Below are positions 17,054 through 26,007 of a stretch of 64,000 nucleotides of DNA, one piece after another; positions within the stretch are counted from its first letter, which is position 1, and every line of letters begins with the position of its first letter. A model generated the notes under the pieces. That model was not told where the DNA came from. It did not search any database and worked only from the letters and a program-made list of their open reading frames with translations. This DNA is from an uncultured Paracoccaceae bacterium (GTDB lineage: Bacteria > Pseudomonadota > Alphaproteobacteria > Rhodobacterales > Rhodobacteraceae): NCBI GenBank assembly GCA_947498415.1, contig CANMKB010000001.1:620001-684000 (forward strand), given 5' to 3'. The translations under genes were made by a program, and so were the position numbers.

Positions 17054-19288
17054 TTAATGCGCGGTTGTGTCTTGTCGTTCGACCGTAAAGAAATAGTCGT
17101 CTGGGTGATCTTTTAGGGCTACTTCATCAGGAATGACGTCAGGCCCGGCCAGAAACACGTTTGCACCAAAGTGCGGTAATAGTTTGGAAAGCCGCTGGAG
17201 CCTGTCGCCGGTTAAGTCTTTGTAGAATTTTGCGTAGTTTTTGGTGGCTTTAAGTTCGTCGATTTTGGCGCGGTGGGATTGCACACATTTTTCGTGCATT
17301 TCAGCAATGTCAGGGTCTGATAGCAGTTTGTCCATTTCAGCCTGCAAGGCAGGTAGCATTCGCTGAATAGAATGATCTTCGGCGACATTGTGATTCATGC
17401 GGAACCAATAAGCGAGACCTTGGTCGCGATCGACGTGGTTCACACGCCCTCGGTCACGTTTCACCAGGAAACTTTCTGCAGATCGAACGGCGTAATGGTT
17501 CAGGCACACAAGGTCATATCCGACCGTTTCCTGCGTTGAACGCCAGGCATTGCGAAAGAACTCTTTAGGCATCGGGTTCCCGGACCCGTTCACCCAATTG
17601 ATACTTTCCCATAGCTGCGGATTTAGCCCTTTAGGGCGATGCACCCCAAGTTTTTTAAATAAGCCGATGTTTCGAAATAGCGTTTTGAATCCCCAAGCTT
17701 GGTGCGGTTTGCGGGTCATTTCATGGGCGCAGCGCGAGTAGTCAGCAAGGATCGGGCCATCTTTGAACTCGTGAATATCCGAGTTTCCAAAAAGCCGCCA
17801 AGTGAGTGAAATCATGTTGGCGTCACCAACCGCGTCAAACAAAGACGACAGGGTGCCATCCCCGACTTTGATGTTGATGAACTCATCCACATCCATGCAG
17901 ATCACCCAATCTGCATTTTTGATGATGTCTTCATTTTCACCCGCTTGCAGGGCTGCGTGTTGTGGCTTTAGCCCGGTCTTTTTGAAAGGATTGTCCCGAT
18001 GTTGGACAATGCCTTTTTCTTGCAGCAAGTCATGGAACGCATCGGTCCCATCAGTGCAGTCGTTGGTAAAAACCAGAAAATTATCTACGCCGATGACACG
18101 GTGATACGCGATCCATTCCAAAATGAATGGGCCCTCGTTCTTCATCGTAGTGATGATGGTGGTGGAGTTATTATTTGGGTTCACCTTTGGTGCTTTTAGC
18201 TTTGGCATGCGCACTGGCTTATGGTCGAACACCTTTTGCGACATTTCTATCAAGTCGGGGTCTTCAATCAGTGACGTTTTAGGGACGATCTTTGACACGG
18301 AATCTACGGGGTGACGCAACCCCATGTAGCGAATGAATTGGGCTGTATCTTGCGGCAGCGCGGACGATCCCGCAATGCGGATATACCGCCAGGTCGTGGC
18401 CTTCCCGGCGATTTCTGGCGCAACGCACCATCGTTTGCGGGGGCTATCTGCGTCAAATTGCTGACAGATATGATCTGCGAAATGGGCGGTGTCATCATTG
18501 CGCACACGCCACGGGTAGACTTGGGTGCCTTCCAACATGATGATGCCAGTGGGCGTTGATAGCGCACGGTCAAAGATATTTGGCCCGGTCGACTTAACAA
18601 GAAGATCGCTTAGATCAAGCTGAGCCACGGCACGGGCTCGATTTAAGAACCGGTGCCGCAGTAGCTCATAAATCCCAAGCTGACCAAGTGGGGATGTCCA
18701 GACATCGGGCTCTGGGATCTCCATGCGGTCTTTGCCTGGAGCATCGGGTGCACAATACGGATGATGCTCTGATGGTAGGTTTGATTGGCCAATGGGGAAG
18801 TCTGATTCAACAACGATCAGTGCCTTCAACCCATCAATTTCGGCTGCAATCTTTTTGAGTGTCGCGATGTATTCGCTATTTTCAGAGGGTTTCGAACGAT
18901 CAAAAATCAGTGCCGCTTGCATCCCATGTTCGGCGACATGCCACTGCAGCCAATCACGCGTGATTGCGTCGCTTTGCCCATTCCTGATCGCGACAGCAGT
19001 ATTCAGTCCTTTCAGCAAATTTAGGCGGGGCGCTGAAAATTTAGGAGTGTAGTTTGAGCCATCAAGAGAGAGTTCTGGCTGGCCCTCTGCCGAGGTAGTT
19101 AATACCAGCCCATCCCCGATTGAACGCCGCCCGTCGATTTTAGTTTCACCAACGCTTTTGATTTTTGTCGGAGAATGCCCGGCTGCAAAAAACAGCATAG
19201 AGCGCCCGCGCACGGTAAGTGCGTCAAGTGCGATGCTTTCGCCCAGACGCTGATGCGCTAGGGTAAAGTGATGAAACGCGGCCGTCAT
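17054..19288 (-). CDS. Tandem glycosyltransferase (GT92/GT2-like), 744 residues
   Basis: The C-terminal half (about 375-700) is a full glycosyltransferase of the GT92-like type: TTMKNEGPFILEWIAYHRVIG, TNDCTDGT, metal motif MDVDEF (D466, D468), WRLFGNSD and LNHYAVRS. The N-terminal half (about 95-300) shows a faded version of the same fold (VAIRNGQSDAITRDWLQWHV, then QLDLSDLLV in place of the DXD) and is probably inactive or structural. Such enzymes add sugars to surface polysaccharides or proteins. The gene lies between a single-domain paralogue (19323-20375) and a GT32-like gene on the same strand, so the three probably work on one glycan. The sugar and acceptor are unknown. Confidence 0.75.
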   Translation of the reverse strand: MTAAFHHFTLAHQRLGESIALDALTVRGRSMLFFAAGHSPTKIKSVGETKIDGRRSIGDGLVLTTSAEGQPELSLDGSNYTPKFSAPRLNLLKGLNTAVAIRNGQSDAITRDWLQWHVAEHGMQAALIFDRSKPSENSEYIATLKKIAAEIDGLKALIVVESDFPIGQSNLPSEHHPYCAPDAPGKDRMEIPEPDVWTSPLGQLGIYELLRHRFLNRARAVAQLDLSDLLVKSTGPNIFDRALSTPTGIIMLEGTQVYPWRVRNDDTAHFADHICQQFDADSPRKRWCVAPEIAGKATTWRYIRIAGSSALPQDTAQFIRYMGLRHPVDSVSKIVPKTSLIEDPDLIEMSQKVFDHKPVRMPKLKAPKVNPNNNSTTIITTMKNEGPFILEWIAYHRVIGVDNFLVFTNDCTDGTDAFHDLLQEKGIVQHRDNPFKKTGLKPQHAALQAGENEDIIKNADWVICMDVDEFINIKVGDGTLSSLFDAVGDANMISLTWRLFGNSDIHEFKDGPILADYSRCAHEMTRKPHQAWGFKTLFRNIGLFKKLGVHRPKGLNPQLWESINWVNGSGNPMPKEFFRNAWRSTQETVGYDLVCLNHYAVRSAESFLVKRDRGRVNHVDRDQGLAYWFRMNHNVAEDHSIQRMLPALQAEMDKLLSDPDIAEMHEKCVQSHRAKIDELKATKNYAKFYKDLTGDRLQRLSKLLPHFGANVFLAGPDVIPDEVALKDHPDDYFFTVERQDTTAH

Positions 19289-19322
19289 ATGGCTTTGTAC
19301 CTGTTAGGCCCTTTCGAGGGCT

Positions 19323-20375
19323 TTAATTTTTGCTGCTCTTGTTTGCACCATGGTACCACGCCAAAAGGCGTTTCTGCAAATGTGTGGGAACGACCTCGCT
19401 GCTACCGGCAGTGATGATTTGCGTCATCAGCTTTTGGTTGTCTGGATCTTGGATGAGCGCATCAAACTGATCTTGATGCCACTTCAAAGCGCTTTCATGC
19501 AGGCTTTGCAATCCAGGGAGGGCAAGAATCTTGTCCATCATCTCTTGCGTTGCGGGGCGCATGGCTGAAATGGAAGTGTCTTCGACGGTGTTGAAATTTC
19601 GCTCAACCCAATAGTTCAGGCCAATGTCCTTTTTTCGATTGGGTAATCCGCGGGCGCGTTTCAGCAGAAAGGCCGCAGCGGATCGAATGGAATAGTGGTT
19701 CATCTCAGCCAATTCGCGGCCCGATGATTGGCCGTACATAGAAATGCGGTCTTGGGACATCGCAAATTGCTCTGGCAAAAATTGCCCAGACCCGTCTACC
19801 ATGATCGGGCGGCGTGCCTTTGACAGATCTTTCTGTTTTGGCCGATGAACGCCAAACATATTAAAAGGCCCATTTGGCCGAAACAGTGTCTTACAGAGGC
19901 TGGCAGCGATCGGGTATTGGGCGTTGGTTGGAATGGCCTTGGTGAATTGCTCTGTCACGGGCGCAGGGCTTAGATCGACGGCCCCGCTGTGACCAAACAA
20001 TCGCCACTGTAAGACAATGGCATCGGCCTCGGGCGAGATAGAATTGATCAGGTTTTCAAAACGGTGACCTTCGGCTTTGATATTGATGAACTCATCAACA
20101 TCAGACACCAAAATCCAATCTGCTTTTTGGCGCAGAGGATGCTTCCAAGCGGCCTTGAGGGCTTGCCACTGGATAGATTTTCCGGGCATTTTCTCATGTG
20201 AAATGTGCCGAACAATACCGGCCTGTTGGAGCAGCTTCAGCATTTCAGCTGTGCCGTCGCTACAATCGTTGGAATAGATCAGAAAGTCAGTAATACCCGC
20301 TGCTCGGTGATGCGCGATCCACTCAAGCAAGTACGGACCTTCATCCCGCACGGTTGTTACACAAAGAATTCTCAC
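19323..20375 (-). CDS. Glycosyltransferase, GT92/GT2-like
   Basis: A 350-residue single-domain paralogue of the second half of the neighbouring 744-residue protein: TTVRDEGPYLLEWIAHHRAAG, SNDCSDGT, metal motif SDVDEF (D92, D94), WRLFGHSG, FGVHRPK and MNHYSIRSA. It is first in the minus-strand glycan cluster and is followed after 34 bp by the tandem enzyme. No signal peptide or membrane span is seen, so it acts in the cytoplasm. The start ATG at 20375 leads directly into the GT core and is well supported. The sugar donor is unknown. Confidence 0.82.
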   Translation of the reverse strand: MRILCVTTVRDEGPYLLEWIAHHRAAGITDFLIYSNDCSDGTAEMLKLLQQAGIVRHISHEKMPGKSIQWQALKAAWKHPLRQKADWILVSDVDEFINIKAEGHRFENLINSISPEADAIVLQWRLFGHSGAVDLSPAPVTEQFTKAIPTNAQYPIAASLCKTLFRPNGPFNMFGVHRPKQKDLSKARRPIMVDGSGQFLPEQFAMSQDRISMYGQSSGRELAEMNHYSIRSAAAFLLKRARGLPNRKKDIGLNYWVERNFNTVEDTSISAMRPATQEMMDKILALPGLQSLHESALKWHQDQFDALIQDPDNQKLMTQIITAGSSEVVPTHLQKRLLAWYHGANKSSKN

Positions 20376-20442
20376 TGCTTGCCGCCCTTTGGTCTTTTCT
20401 AATGTTTATCACAGTCGAAAGACGTTGGCAGGGGGGAAAGCG

Positions 20443-20466
20443 AAAAGAGCCGTGTCTCCACGGCTC
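20443..20466 (-). terminator. Rho-independent terminator of znuA
   Basis: GAGCCGTG and CACGGCTC pair around a four-base loop; on the minus strand the stem is followed by TTTTCG. It lies just after the znuA stop codon. Confidence 0.8.
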
Positions 20467-20473
20467 CTTGTAT

Positions 20474-21457
20474 TTAGTTGAGACAGTCGTGTGTCGCCTT
20501 GACCAAGCTCGACATCCAAGAGGTGTAAAAGTCTGCGCCGGGCTCGATCCCAACACCTAACGGATCAAGTGTACCTGACTTGATGGTCGCATCTGATGTC
20601 ACCGCTTTGATCAGGTTAGGGTTGAACTGTGGTTCTGCAAAAACGCAGGTAATCTTGTGTTCAATAATTTCGTCCTGAATATGCTTGAGTCGCGCCGCGC
20701 TTGGTGAAGAGGCGTCTGACAGCTGCAATGCACCTGCCGCGTTCAAATCCATGCTGGTTTCGAAATACTGGTAGGCGTCGTGGAACACGATGAATGGTTT
20801 TGCTTTAACCGATTCAAGCTGTGCGGCCCATTCAACCGATTGGTTCTGAAGCACTTGCGCAGAAAGGGCTGCGTTGGTCGCGTAAACTTCGGCATTGTTT
20901 GGATCAATTTTGCCCAGTTGCTCTGCAATCGCGGCCAGCCAAATCTGCGCATTTTCCGGAGACATCCAAGCATGAGGGTCTGCGCCTTCATGCGCATGGT
21001 CATGATGGCCGTGATCTTTGTCTTCAGAGTGCTCATCGTGGTCGTCTTGGTCTTTATGATCATCTCCATGATCGTCGTGCTCATCGTGATGAACATCATG
21101 GGATTCAAACACGGCGCCTTCACGTACATCCAACACTTTGGTCTCGGGTAGATGCAAAAGCTCTAGTGACACGGCATCTTTTGCCAAAGACTCAATGCTA
21201 CGTTCCAGCCAAGGGGTCAGGTCTTCTCCGATCCAGACAACCATATCTGCTGTTTGAAGATCTCGCGCCTCAGACGGGCGCATCGAGTAGTGGTGTGGGG
21301 ATGATCCGCTCGGCATTATGAGGGATGGAGTTCCGACACCTTTCATGACCTGCGCAACGAGAGAATGAACGGGTGCAATATCAGTTGCAACCTTGGGTGC
21401 CTCTGCAATCGCGACGGAGGCGGACAGGCAAAGCATTGTGACAGAGGTTTTTAGCAT
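20474..21457 (-). CDS. znuA: Zinc ABC transporter substrate-binding protein
   Basis: Periplasmic zinc-binding protein of 327 residues that feeds the ZnuBC permease. A signal peptide (LCLSASVAIAEA) is followed by the cluster A-I fold, with zinc-ligand histidines in PSGSSPHHYSMRP, in DPHAWMSP and in FHDAYQYF. A His/Asp-rich loop (about residues 120-155) that is typical of ZnuA proteins is unusually long here. It is divergent from zur-znuC-znuB, and a Zur-box-like dyad covers its promoter. Confidence 0.95.
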   Translation of the reverse strand: MLKTSVTMLCLSASVAIAEAPKVATDIAPVHSLVAQVMKGVGTPSLIMPSGSSPHHYSMRPSEARDLQTADMVVWIGEDLTPWLERSIESLAKDAVSLELLHLPETKVLDVREGAVFESHDVHHDEHDDHGDDHKDQDDHDEHSEDKDHGHHDHAHEGADPHAWMSPENAQIWLAAIAEQLGKIDPNNAEVYATNAALSAQVLQNQSVEWAAQLESVKAKPFIVFHDAYQYFETSMDLNAAGALQLSDASSPSAARLKHIQDEIIEHKITCVFAEPQFNPNLIKAVTSDATIKSGTLDPLGVGIEPGADFYTSWMSSLVKATHDCLN

Positions 21458-21468
21458 CTGAGACCCTA

Positions 21469-21527
21469 TGTGATATTATTACAGTTTCGGCGACGCTTGC
21501 TAATAGGGTATGTGTTATATTATATCA
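21469..21527. promoter_or_regulatory. Two Zur-box-like dyads between znuA and zur
   Basis: TGTGATATTATTACA at 21469-21483 and TGTTATATTATATCA at 21513-21527 are each 12-of-14 paired dyads around a central base and fit one consensus, TGTnATATTATnnCA. The first is 12 bp from the znuA ATG and the second 22 bp from the zur ATG. The pattern matches known alphaproteobacterial Zur boxes with a TATA-rich core. Zinc-loaded Zur would repress both directions. Confidence 0.7.
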
Positions 21528-21548
21528 ACATCAAAATGAGAGGGCGAT

Positions 21549-22025
21549 ATGGTTGCAAATGGATTTGATACGCATGATCACACGGAATGTGTAGGATCTG
21601 GCATGACTTCTGCCGAGACCTATTGTGTCGAGCACGGTTTGCAATTTACGCCGGTCCGCCGGCGTGTGCTTGAGATTTTGTTGTCTGAACATAAGGCCAT
21701 GGGCGCCTATGACATCCTTCCGACCTTGGCCGAAGAAGGGTTGGGGAAGCAGCCCCCGGTGATTTATCGTGCTCTCGATTTCTTGGTAAAGCATGGCTTT
21801 GTGCACAAGGTCGAACGCTTGAATGCCTATATCGCTTGTACGCATCCCCACTCAGATCACGCGCCCGCATTTCTGATCTGCAAGTCCTGCGACAGGGTTG
21901 TAGAGACTGAAGGCCGGATTACCGCCGGATTGAATCACGCTGCGCAAAATGTCGGTTTTCACATCGAAGCCGCGGTCATCGAAGCGGTTGGGCAGTGCCC
22001 AAATTGTGGAACTGCGCAGGTATGA
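21549..22025 (+). CDS. zur: Zinc uptake regulator, Fur family
   Basis: A 158-residue Fur-family repressor. The winged helix (FTPVRRRVLEILL, GAYDILPTL, PPVIYRALDFLVKHGFVHKV) and dimerisation domain are complete. Metal sites show as CTHPHSDHAPAFLICKSC and the structural zinc pair CPNC at the C-terminus. GAGAGGGCG precedes the ATG. Its place between znuA and znuCB, with the dyads upstream, marks it as Zur and not Fur. The stop overlaps znuC by ATGA, so regulator and transporter are co-expressed and self-controlled. Confidence 0.92.
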   Translation: MVANGFDTHDHTECVGSGMTSAETYCVEHGLQFTPVRRRVLEILLSEHKAMGAYDILPTLAEEGLGKQPPVIYRALDFLVKHGFVHKVERLNAYIACTHPHSDHAPAFLICKSCDRVVETEGRITAGLNHAAQNVGFHIEAAVIEAVGQCPNCGTAQV

Positions 22026-22762
22026 TACTGGCTCAGACCAAGAATTTAAGCGTCCAAATGGGCGGCCACATTGCTTTGCGCAATGTAGATTTTTCGATCA
22101 ATTCTGGTGAAATCGTCACCATTGTTGGCCCGAACGGGTCTGGAAAATCAACTTTGCTGCGCGTGTTGATTGGGGCAATCAGACCTGCGTCTGGGACGGT
22201 TACGGTATCTTCGAATTTGCGCATCGGGTATGTGCCGCAAAAAATAGGAATCGACCCCACTCTTCCTATTACTGTGCGGCGCTTTCTCAGTTTGCCTACG
22301 CGACGCAAAGAGGGTGACATTCAGAAAGCCCTCGGACGGGTCCAGGCAACCGAACTCGAAAACAAACAGATGTTTGCCTTGTCAGGTGGGCAATTTCAGC
22401 GCGTGCTTTTGGCGCGGGCGCTGCTTGAACAGCCAGAGTTGTTGATATTGGATGAGCCGACAACAGGGTTGGATCAACCCGGTTCGGCAGCGCTGTATCG
22501 CTTGATCGAAGAAATTCGAACTGACTTGGGCACCGCCGTATTGATGGTCAGTCACGAACTACACGTTGTCATGAGCGCAAGTGACCGTGTTGTTTGCCTA
22601 AATGGACATGTTTGCTGCCACGGTACCCCGGATAATGTGGCCTCTGCCCCAGAATACCGCGCCCTGTTTGGTTCGGGAACGCAGGGTGCCTTGGCGCTTT
22701 ATCGTCATGACCATGACCACACCCATGAACATGACGACCACGAAGGGTGTACCCATGCTTGA
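22022..22762 (+). CDS. znuC: Zinc ABC transporter ATP-binding protein
   Basis: A 246-residue ABC ATPase that powers zinc import. Walker A is GPNGSGKST near residue 37, the signature is LSGGQFQR, and Walker B is LLILDEPTTGLDQP, with the switch histidine in SHELH. The start at 22022 overlaps the zur stop as ATGA, and a longer frame upstream lies inside zur. The last ~20 residues form a His/Asp-rich tail (RHDHDHTHEHDDHEG) not needed for the ATPase fold and probably able to bind zinc. It overlaps znuB by 8 bp. Confidence 0.93.
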   Translation: MILAQTKNLSVQMGGHIALRNVDFSINSGEIVTIVGPNGSGKSTLLRVLIGAIRPASGTVTVSSNLRIGYVPQKIGIDPTLPITVRRFLSLPTRRKEGDIQKALGRVQATELENKQMFALSGGQFQRVLLARALLEQPELLILDEPTTGLDQPGSAALYRLIEEIRTDLGTAVLMVSHELHVVMSASDRVVCLNGHVCCHGTPDNVASAPEYRALFGSGTQGALALYRHDHDHTHEHDDHEGCTHA

Positions 22763-23555
22763 TGACTTTCTCATCCGCGCAACTTTGGCGGGGATCGGTG
22801 TGGCTTTGGCGGCAGCGCCGTTGGGATGTTTCGTGGTTTGGCGACGGATGGCCTATTTTGGCGACGCCACCAGTCATGCTGCGATCTTAGGTATTGCTTT
22901 GGCCTTGGCCCTAAACCTCTCAATCTTTGCCGGCGCACTCGTGATCGCGCTGATCATGGCGATTACCGTGTCGACCTTGTCAGATCGCGGGTTTGCGATG
23001 GATACGTTGCTCGGCGTGATGGCGCATTCGGCATTGGCGATTGGCCTTGTGGCGGTCAGCTTTTTGCAAGGCGTACGCCTTGATTTGATGGCCTATTTAT
23101 TTGGCGATATTCTTGCTGTCGGCAAAACGGACATCGCCGTAATTTGGGGCGGAGCTGTGTTGGTTGTCGCGCTGATGGTCTATCGGTGGGGCGCATTGCT
23201 CACAGCCACGCTGAGCCCCGGATTGGCGTATTCCAGCGGAATAGAGCCGAAACGCGAACAACTGTTTCTAACGGTTTGCCTTGCTGTGGTGGTCGCTGTG
23301 GCGATCAAAGTTGTGGGCGTCTTGCTGATTGTCGCTTTACTTATCATCCCACCGGCGGCGGCACGGCCACTGGCTCGCACACCAGAAGGCATGGCCCTTT
23401 GGGCCGCTGTTATTGGTGTGTTGTCGGCGGTCTTGGGGCTGCGGATGAGCTATATTTATGACACACCGGCCGGGCCAAGCATCGTTTGCGTCGCTGCTGG
23501 GTTGTTCGTGGCTGGTCTGATTTTGGGCCGATTTACGGTGCCAAAGGCGAGTTAA
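22755..23555 (+). CDS. znuB: Zinc ABC transporter permease
   Basis: A 266-residue integral membrane permease of the ZnuB/ABC-3 family with about 8 hydrophobic spans. The N-terminal signature WRRMAYFGDATSHAAILG is the conserved ABC-3 loop, and YLFGDIL is the typical mid-protein motif. The ATG at 22755 (MLDDFLIRA) is preferred over a longer frame because the earlier part overlaps znuC and lacks family similarity. It is the last gene of the zur-znuC-znuB unit and its stop overlaps the convergent DUF2478 gene. Confidence 0.92.
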   Translation: MLDDFLIRATLAGIGVALAAAPLGCFVVWRRMAYFGDATSHAAILGIALALALNLSIFAGALVIALIMAITVSTLSDRGFAMDTLLGVMAHSALAIGLVAVSFLQGVRLDLMAYLFGDILAVGKTDIAVIWGGAVLVVALMVYRWGALLTATLSPGLAYSSGIEPKREQLFLTVCLAVVVAVAIKVVGVLLIVALLIIPPAAARPLARTPEGMALWAAVIGVLSAVLGLRMSYIYDTPAGPSIVCVAAGLFVAGLILGRFTVPKAS

Positions 23556-24046
23556 TTTTCAAACCAGTTGCTTAGCGCTTCGGTGTTGGGCTCAACATAT
23601 TGGGCGAGGCCGTCACAAAATTCTTCAAGGGCCTGCCTGTTGAGTTCGTTAACACCACAAACGACCGGTACACCGAGCGCGAGCGCTTGCCCAATTGTGT
23701 CGCGAAACCCGCGGCCACCGGCCTCGTGTTTTCCAAACTTGTTCAGCACTAGCAAATCAACATCGGGCGACAGTCTTTGAGCAACTTCGGCAACTGATTG
23801 TTCTAGGGCATTGGGGTCAAGGCGACAGCCGCGCGCATCTTTTCCCAGATTTTGCGAAATGCGAATTGTTGGCCCATCAGGCAATACCTGCACGTCCATG
23901 TCGCACAGCGGGCAGTCTTCTCGATCAGTATTAACCTGAACAACACCGCAAACGCGGGAACCGCTTTTGATTTGAGTATGGGCAAAGTGATATAGAACTT
24001 GGTCCAAATCACCTTTGCCTTTGGTCATTGTGTACGCGATTTTCAT
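23552..24046 (-). CDS. DUF2478 family protein
   Basis: A 164-residue cytoplasmic protein of the DUF2478 family, which has a P-loop-like Rossmann fold related to nucleoside-triphosphatase THEP1. Visible features are the start MKIAYTMTKGKGDLDQVL, a cysteine pair CPLCDM, and LLVLNKFGKHEAGGRGF. Family members often sit near molybdenum uptake or metal genes; here it is convergent with znuB and overlaps its stop by 4 bp. The role is unknown. Confidence 0.75.
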   Translation of the reverse strand: MKIAYTMTKGKGDLDQVLYHFAHTQIKSGSRVCGVVQVNTDREDCPLCDMDVQVLPDGPTIRISQNLGKDARGCRLDPNALEQSVAEVAQRLSPDVDLLVLNKFGKHEAGGRGFRDTIGQALALGVPVVCGVNELNRQALEEFCDGLAQYVEPNTEALSNWFEN

Positions 24047-24107
24047 GACTGCGTCCGTTTTGGGGCCGTTCCTAGAGGTCCAGATATAGAGCCGAACGCT
24101 GAAATTG

Positions 24108-24887
24108 CTACTCGGTTATCGGAGTTGAGATCGCGTCAAGGTAACGCACAGCTAAATCTTGCATGGCCTGACGATAAGGCGCTGGGCCATAGCTGATCCG
24201 TGAAACACCAATTTCAGCCAACTCGGTTGCAGTGGGGCCATCCGGGAGCATCATCGCATTTACGGGCAATTCAGTTGATCCAACGATCGTGCGGATAAGC
24301 TCTGGGTCTGCCAGCCCTGGCACAAAGATGCCGTTAGCGCCGGCTGCGGCATAGGCCTCGATGCGTTCTAGGGCCTGAGGCATCAACCCAGAGTGCCAAT
24401 CCCGATTGCCTTCGCGCAGGAAGACATCCGTTCGCGCGTTGATGAACATGGGCACACCAAATTCATCAGCGGCCTCTCGGGCGGCAGCAATGCGCTTTGC
24501 CTGATCCTCGGTTTTGTGAAGCCCTTTGCCACCAACCATCTGATCTTCGAAGTTGATACCAACGACACCAAGTTTCAAAACCCGCTGCACATTCTTGGCA
24601 ACACCCGTCGGGCCCATGGCATAAGCACCTTCGAAATCAAGCGATACCGGCACAGTTACTGTTTTGCAGATACGGCTAACGCCCATCAATACCATCTCAA
24701 GCGGAAGCTCTTCACCGTCTTCAAAGCCTTGGCTGGCAGCGACCGACCAGCTGCCGGTGGCAACGGCCTTTGCGCCCGCTTCGACGATGACACGAGCCGC
24801 GCCAGCATCCCAGATGTTGTAAAGCACCAAAGGATCGCCCTTGATGTGCATTGCAGCAAATTCCGCTGCCAATTCCGCCTGTGTCAT
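24108..24887 (-). CDS. Isocitrate lyase/PEP mutase family protein
   Basis: A 259-residue TIM-barrel enzyme of the phosphonomutase/isocitrate lyase superfamily (oxaloacetate decarboxylase-like group). The start (LVLYNIWDAGAARVIVEAGAKAVATGSWSVAAS) and metal-binding strands (SLDFEGAY, GINFEDQ, INARTDVFL) are typical. The lyase-type KKCGH loop is not seen, so it probably acts on C-C or C-P bonds of a small 2-oxo acid. It overlaps the ada stop by ATGA and is co-transcribed with ada. The substrate is unknown. Confidence 0.82.
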   Translation of the reverse strand: MTQAELAAEFAAMHIKGDPLVLYNIWDAGAARVIVEAGAKAVATGSWSVAASQGFEDGEELPLEMVLMGVSRICKTVTVPVSLDFEGAYAMGPTGVAKNVQRVLKLGVVGINFEDQMVGGKGLHKTEDQAKRIAAAREAADEFGVPMFINARTDVFLREGNRDWHSGLMPQALERIEAYAAAGANGIFVPGLADPELIRTIVGSTELPVNAMMLPDGPTATELAEIGVSRISYGPAPYRQAMQDLAVRYLDAISTPITE

Positions 24888-25948
24888 GCCGCGTTTTTGT
24901 CCTTATAGCCGCGTTCCAATTCGATCAGACGTTGCTTGCGCCACAATCCACCGCCGTACCCTGTGAGCGTTCCATCCGTCCCTAAGACACGGTGGCACGG
25001 AATGACCAAAGCAATTTGGTTTGCGCCATTCGCACGAGCGACAGCCCGTACCGAAGTTGGGCGTCCGATCACTTGGGCCATATCCGAATAAGACCGTGTT
25101 TCACCAGCAGGTATTTCCTGAAGTGCCTGCCAGACTTCCTGTGTAAACGCGCTTCCATGGTAGGCCAGAGGCAAGTTAAATGCGGCACTATTCCCGCTGA
25201 AAAAGGACTTGAGCTGGGCTTCGACAAGATCGGTTGTGTCAAATCGACCAAATCCAAGGCTGCCTTTTGCATAGGCCTGAAGTTTTTTCAAAGACGCTGG
25301 CAGCGCCTTGCGATCCACGAACTCAAGCAGGTGCAGGTTTCGTTTGTCACATACGGCAACCATCGGACCAAGCGGTGTCTCAATCCAGTTTGCCCGCAGC
25401 AACGCGTCTTGGCTAAAACTGCTAGGGCTTTGGCCAAGTAGCTTGCCGAATGCGGTGCGAAATGCGCTGGCGCTTTCAAATCCGGCGTCAAGTTGCGCTT
25501 CGATCACGGGGCCGCCTTTGGCAAGGGTTGTAAACCCTTCGCGCAGTCTGCGTTGCCGCGCCATTTCAAGGAATGTCATTCCGAAATGACGTTTGAATGC
25601 ACGACGCACGGTTGACAAGTCGTACCCCAACCTTGCGATGTCCCCTTCTCTCCACCGATAGGTTGTACGGTCATCAAGCGCTGCGAGTAGGTGTTTAATG
25701 ACGGGCTCGGCCTCAGCCATCGGGGCAAGTGGGTGGCAGCGTTTGCATGGACGAAAACCTGCCTCGATACATTTGCCGACGGAGTCAAAGAACTGGCAAT
25801 TCTCAGGCTTCGGATTGCGGGCAGGGCAGGTAAGCCGACAGAAAATCCCCGTCGAAGTCACGCCGACCCAGGCGTGACCTTCAAAGCTATCGTCACGGGT
25901 ACAAAGTGCGGTGTAGAGCGTGTCGTTGTCAGGTAAATCAAACATCAT
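24884..25948 (-). CDS. ada: Ada: methylphosphotriester and O6-methylguanine methyltransferase and regulator
   Basis: A 354-residue protein that repairs alkylated DNA by transferring the methyl group to its own cysteines and, once methylated, activates transcription. The N-terminal zinc domain carries FCRLTC (Cys37 as the phosphotriester acceptor) and CKRCHP, then an AraC-type helix-turn-helix (about 100-180), and the C-terminal methyltransferase domain with PCHRV near residue 320. The three domains are all present, so the protein is the full bifunctional form. It starts a two-gene unit with the PEP-mutase family gene. Confidence 0.93.
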   Translation of the reverse strand: MMFDLPDNDTLYTALCTRDDSFEGHAWVGVTSTGIFCRLTCPARNPKPENCQFFDSVGKCIEAGFRPCKRCHPLAPMAEAEPVIKHLLAALDDRTTYRWREGDIARLGYDLSTVRRAFKRHFGMTFLEMARQRRLREGFTTLAKGGPVIEAQLDAGFESASAFRTAFGKLLGQSPSSFSQDALLRANWIETPLGPMVAVCDKRNLHLLEFVDRKALPASLKKLQAYAKGSLGFGRFDTTDLVEAQLKSFFSGNSAAFNLPLAYHGSAFTQEVWQALQEIPAGETRSYSDMAQVIGRPTSVRAVARANGANQIALVIPCHRVLGTDGTLTGYGGGLWRKQRLIELERGYKDKNAA

Positions 25949-26007
25949 AGCAAAAGACTAACCCAAGTCCGTCTGAACCGGGGTCTAAAATCGGGCGTTG
26001 ATGTCGA

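Noticed and set aside
20821..21321. Plus-strand 166-codon frame over znuA
   Set aside because: It is antisense to znuA and its His/Arg-rich composition is a mirror of the His-rich loop.
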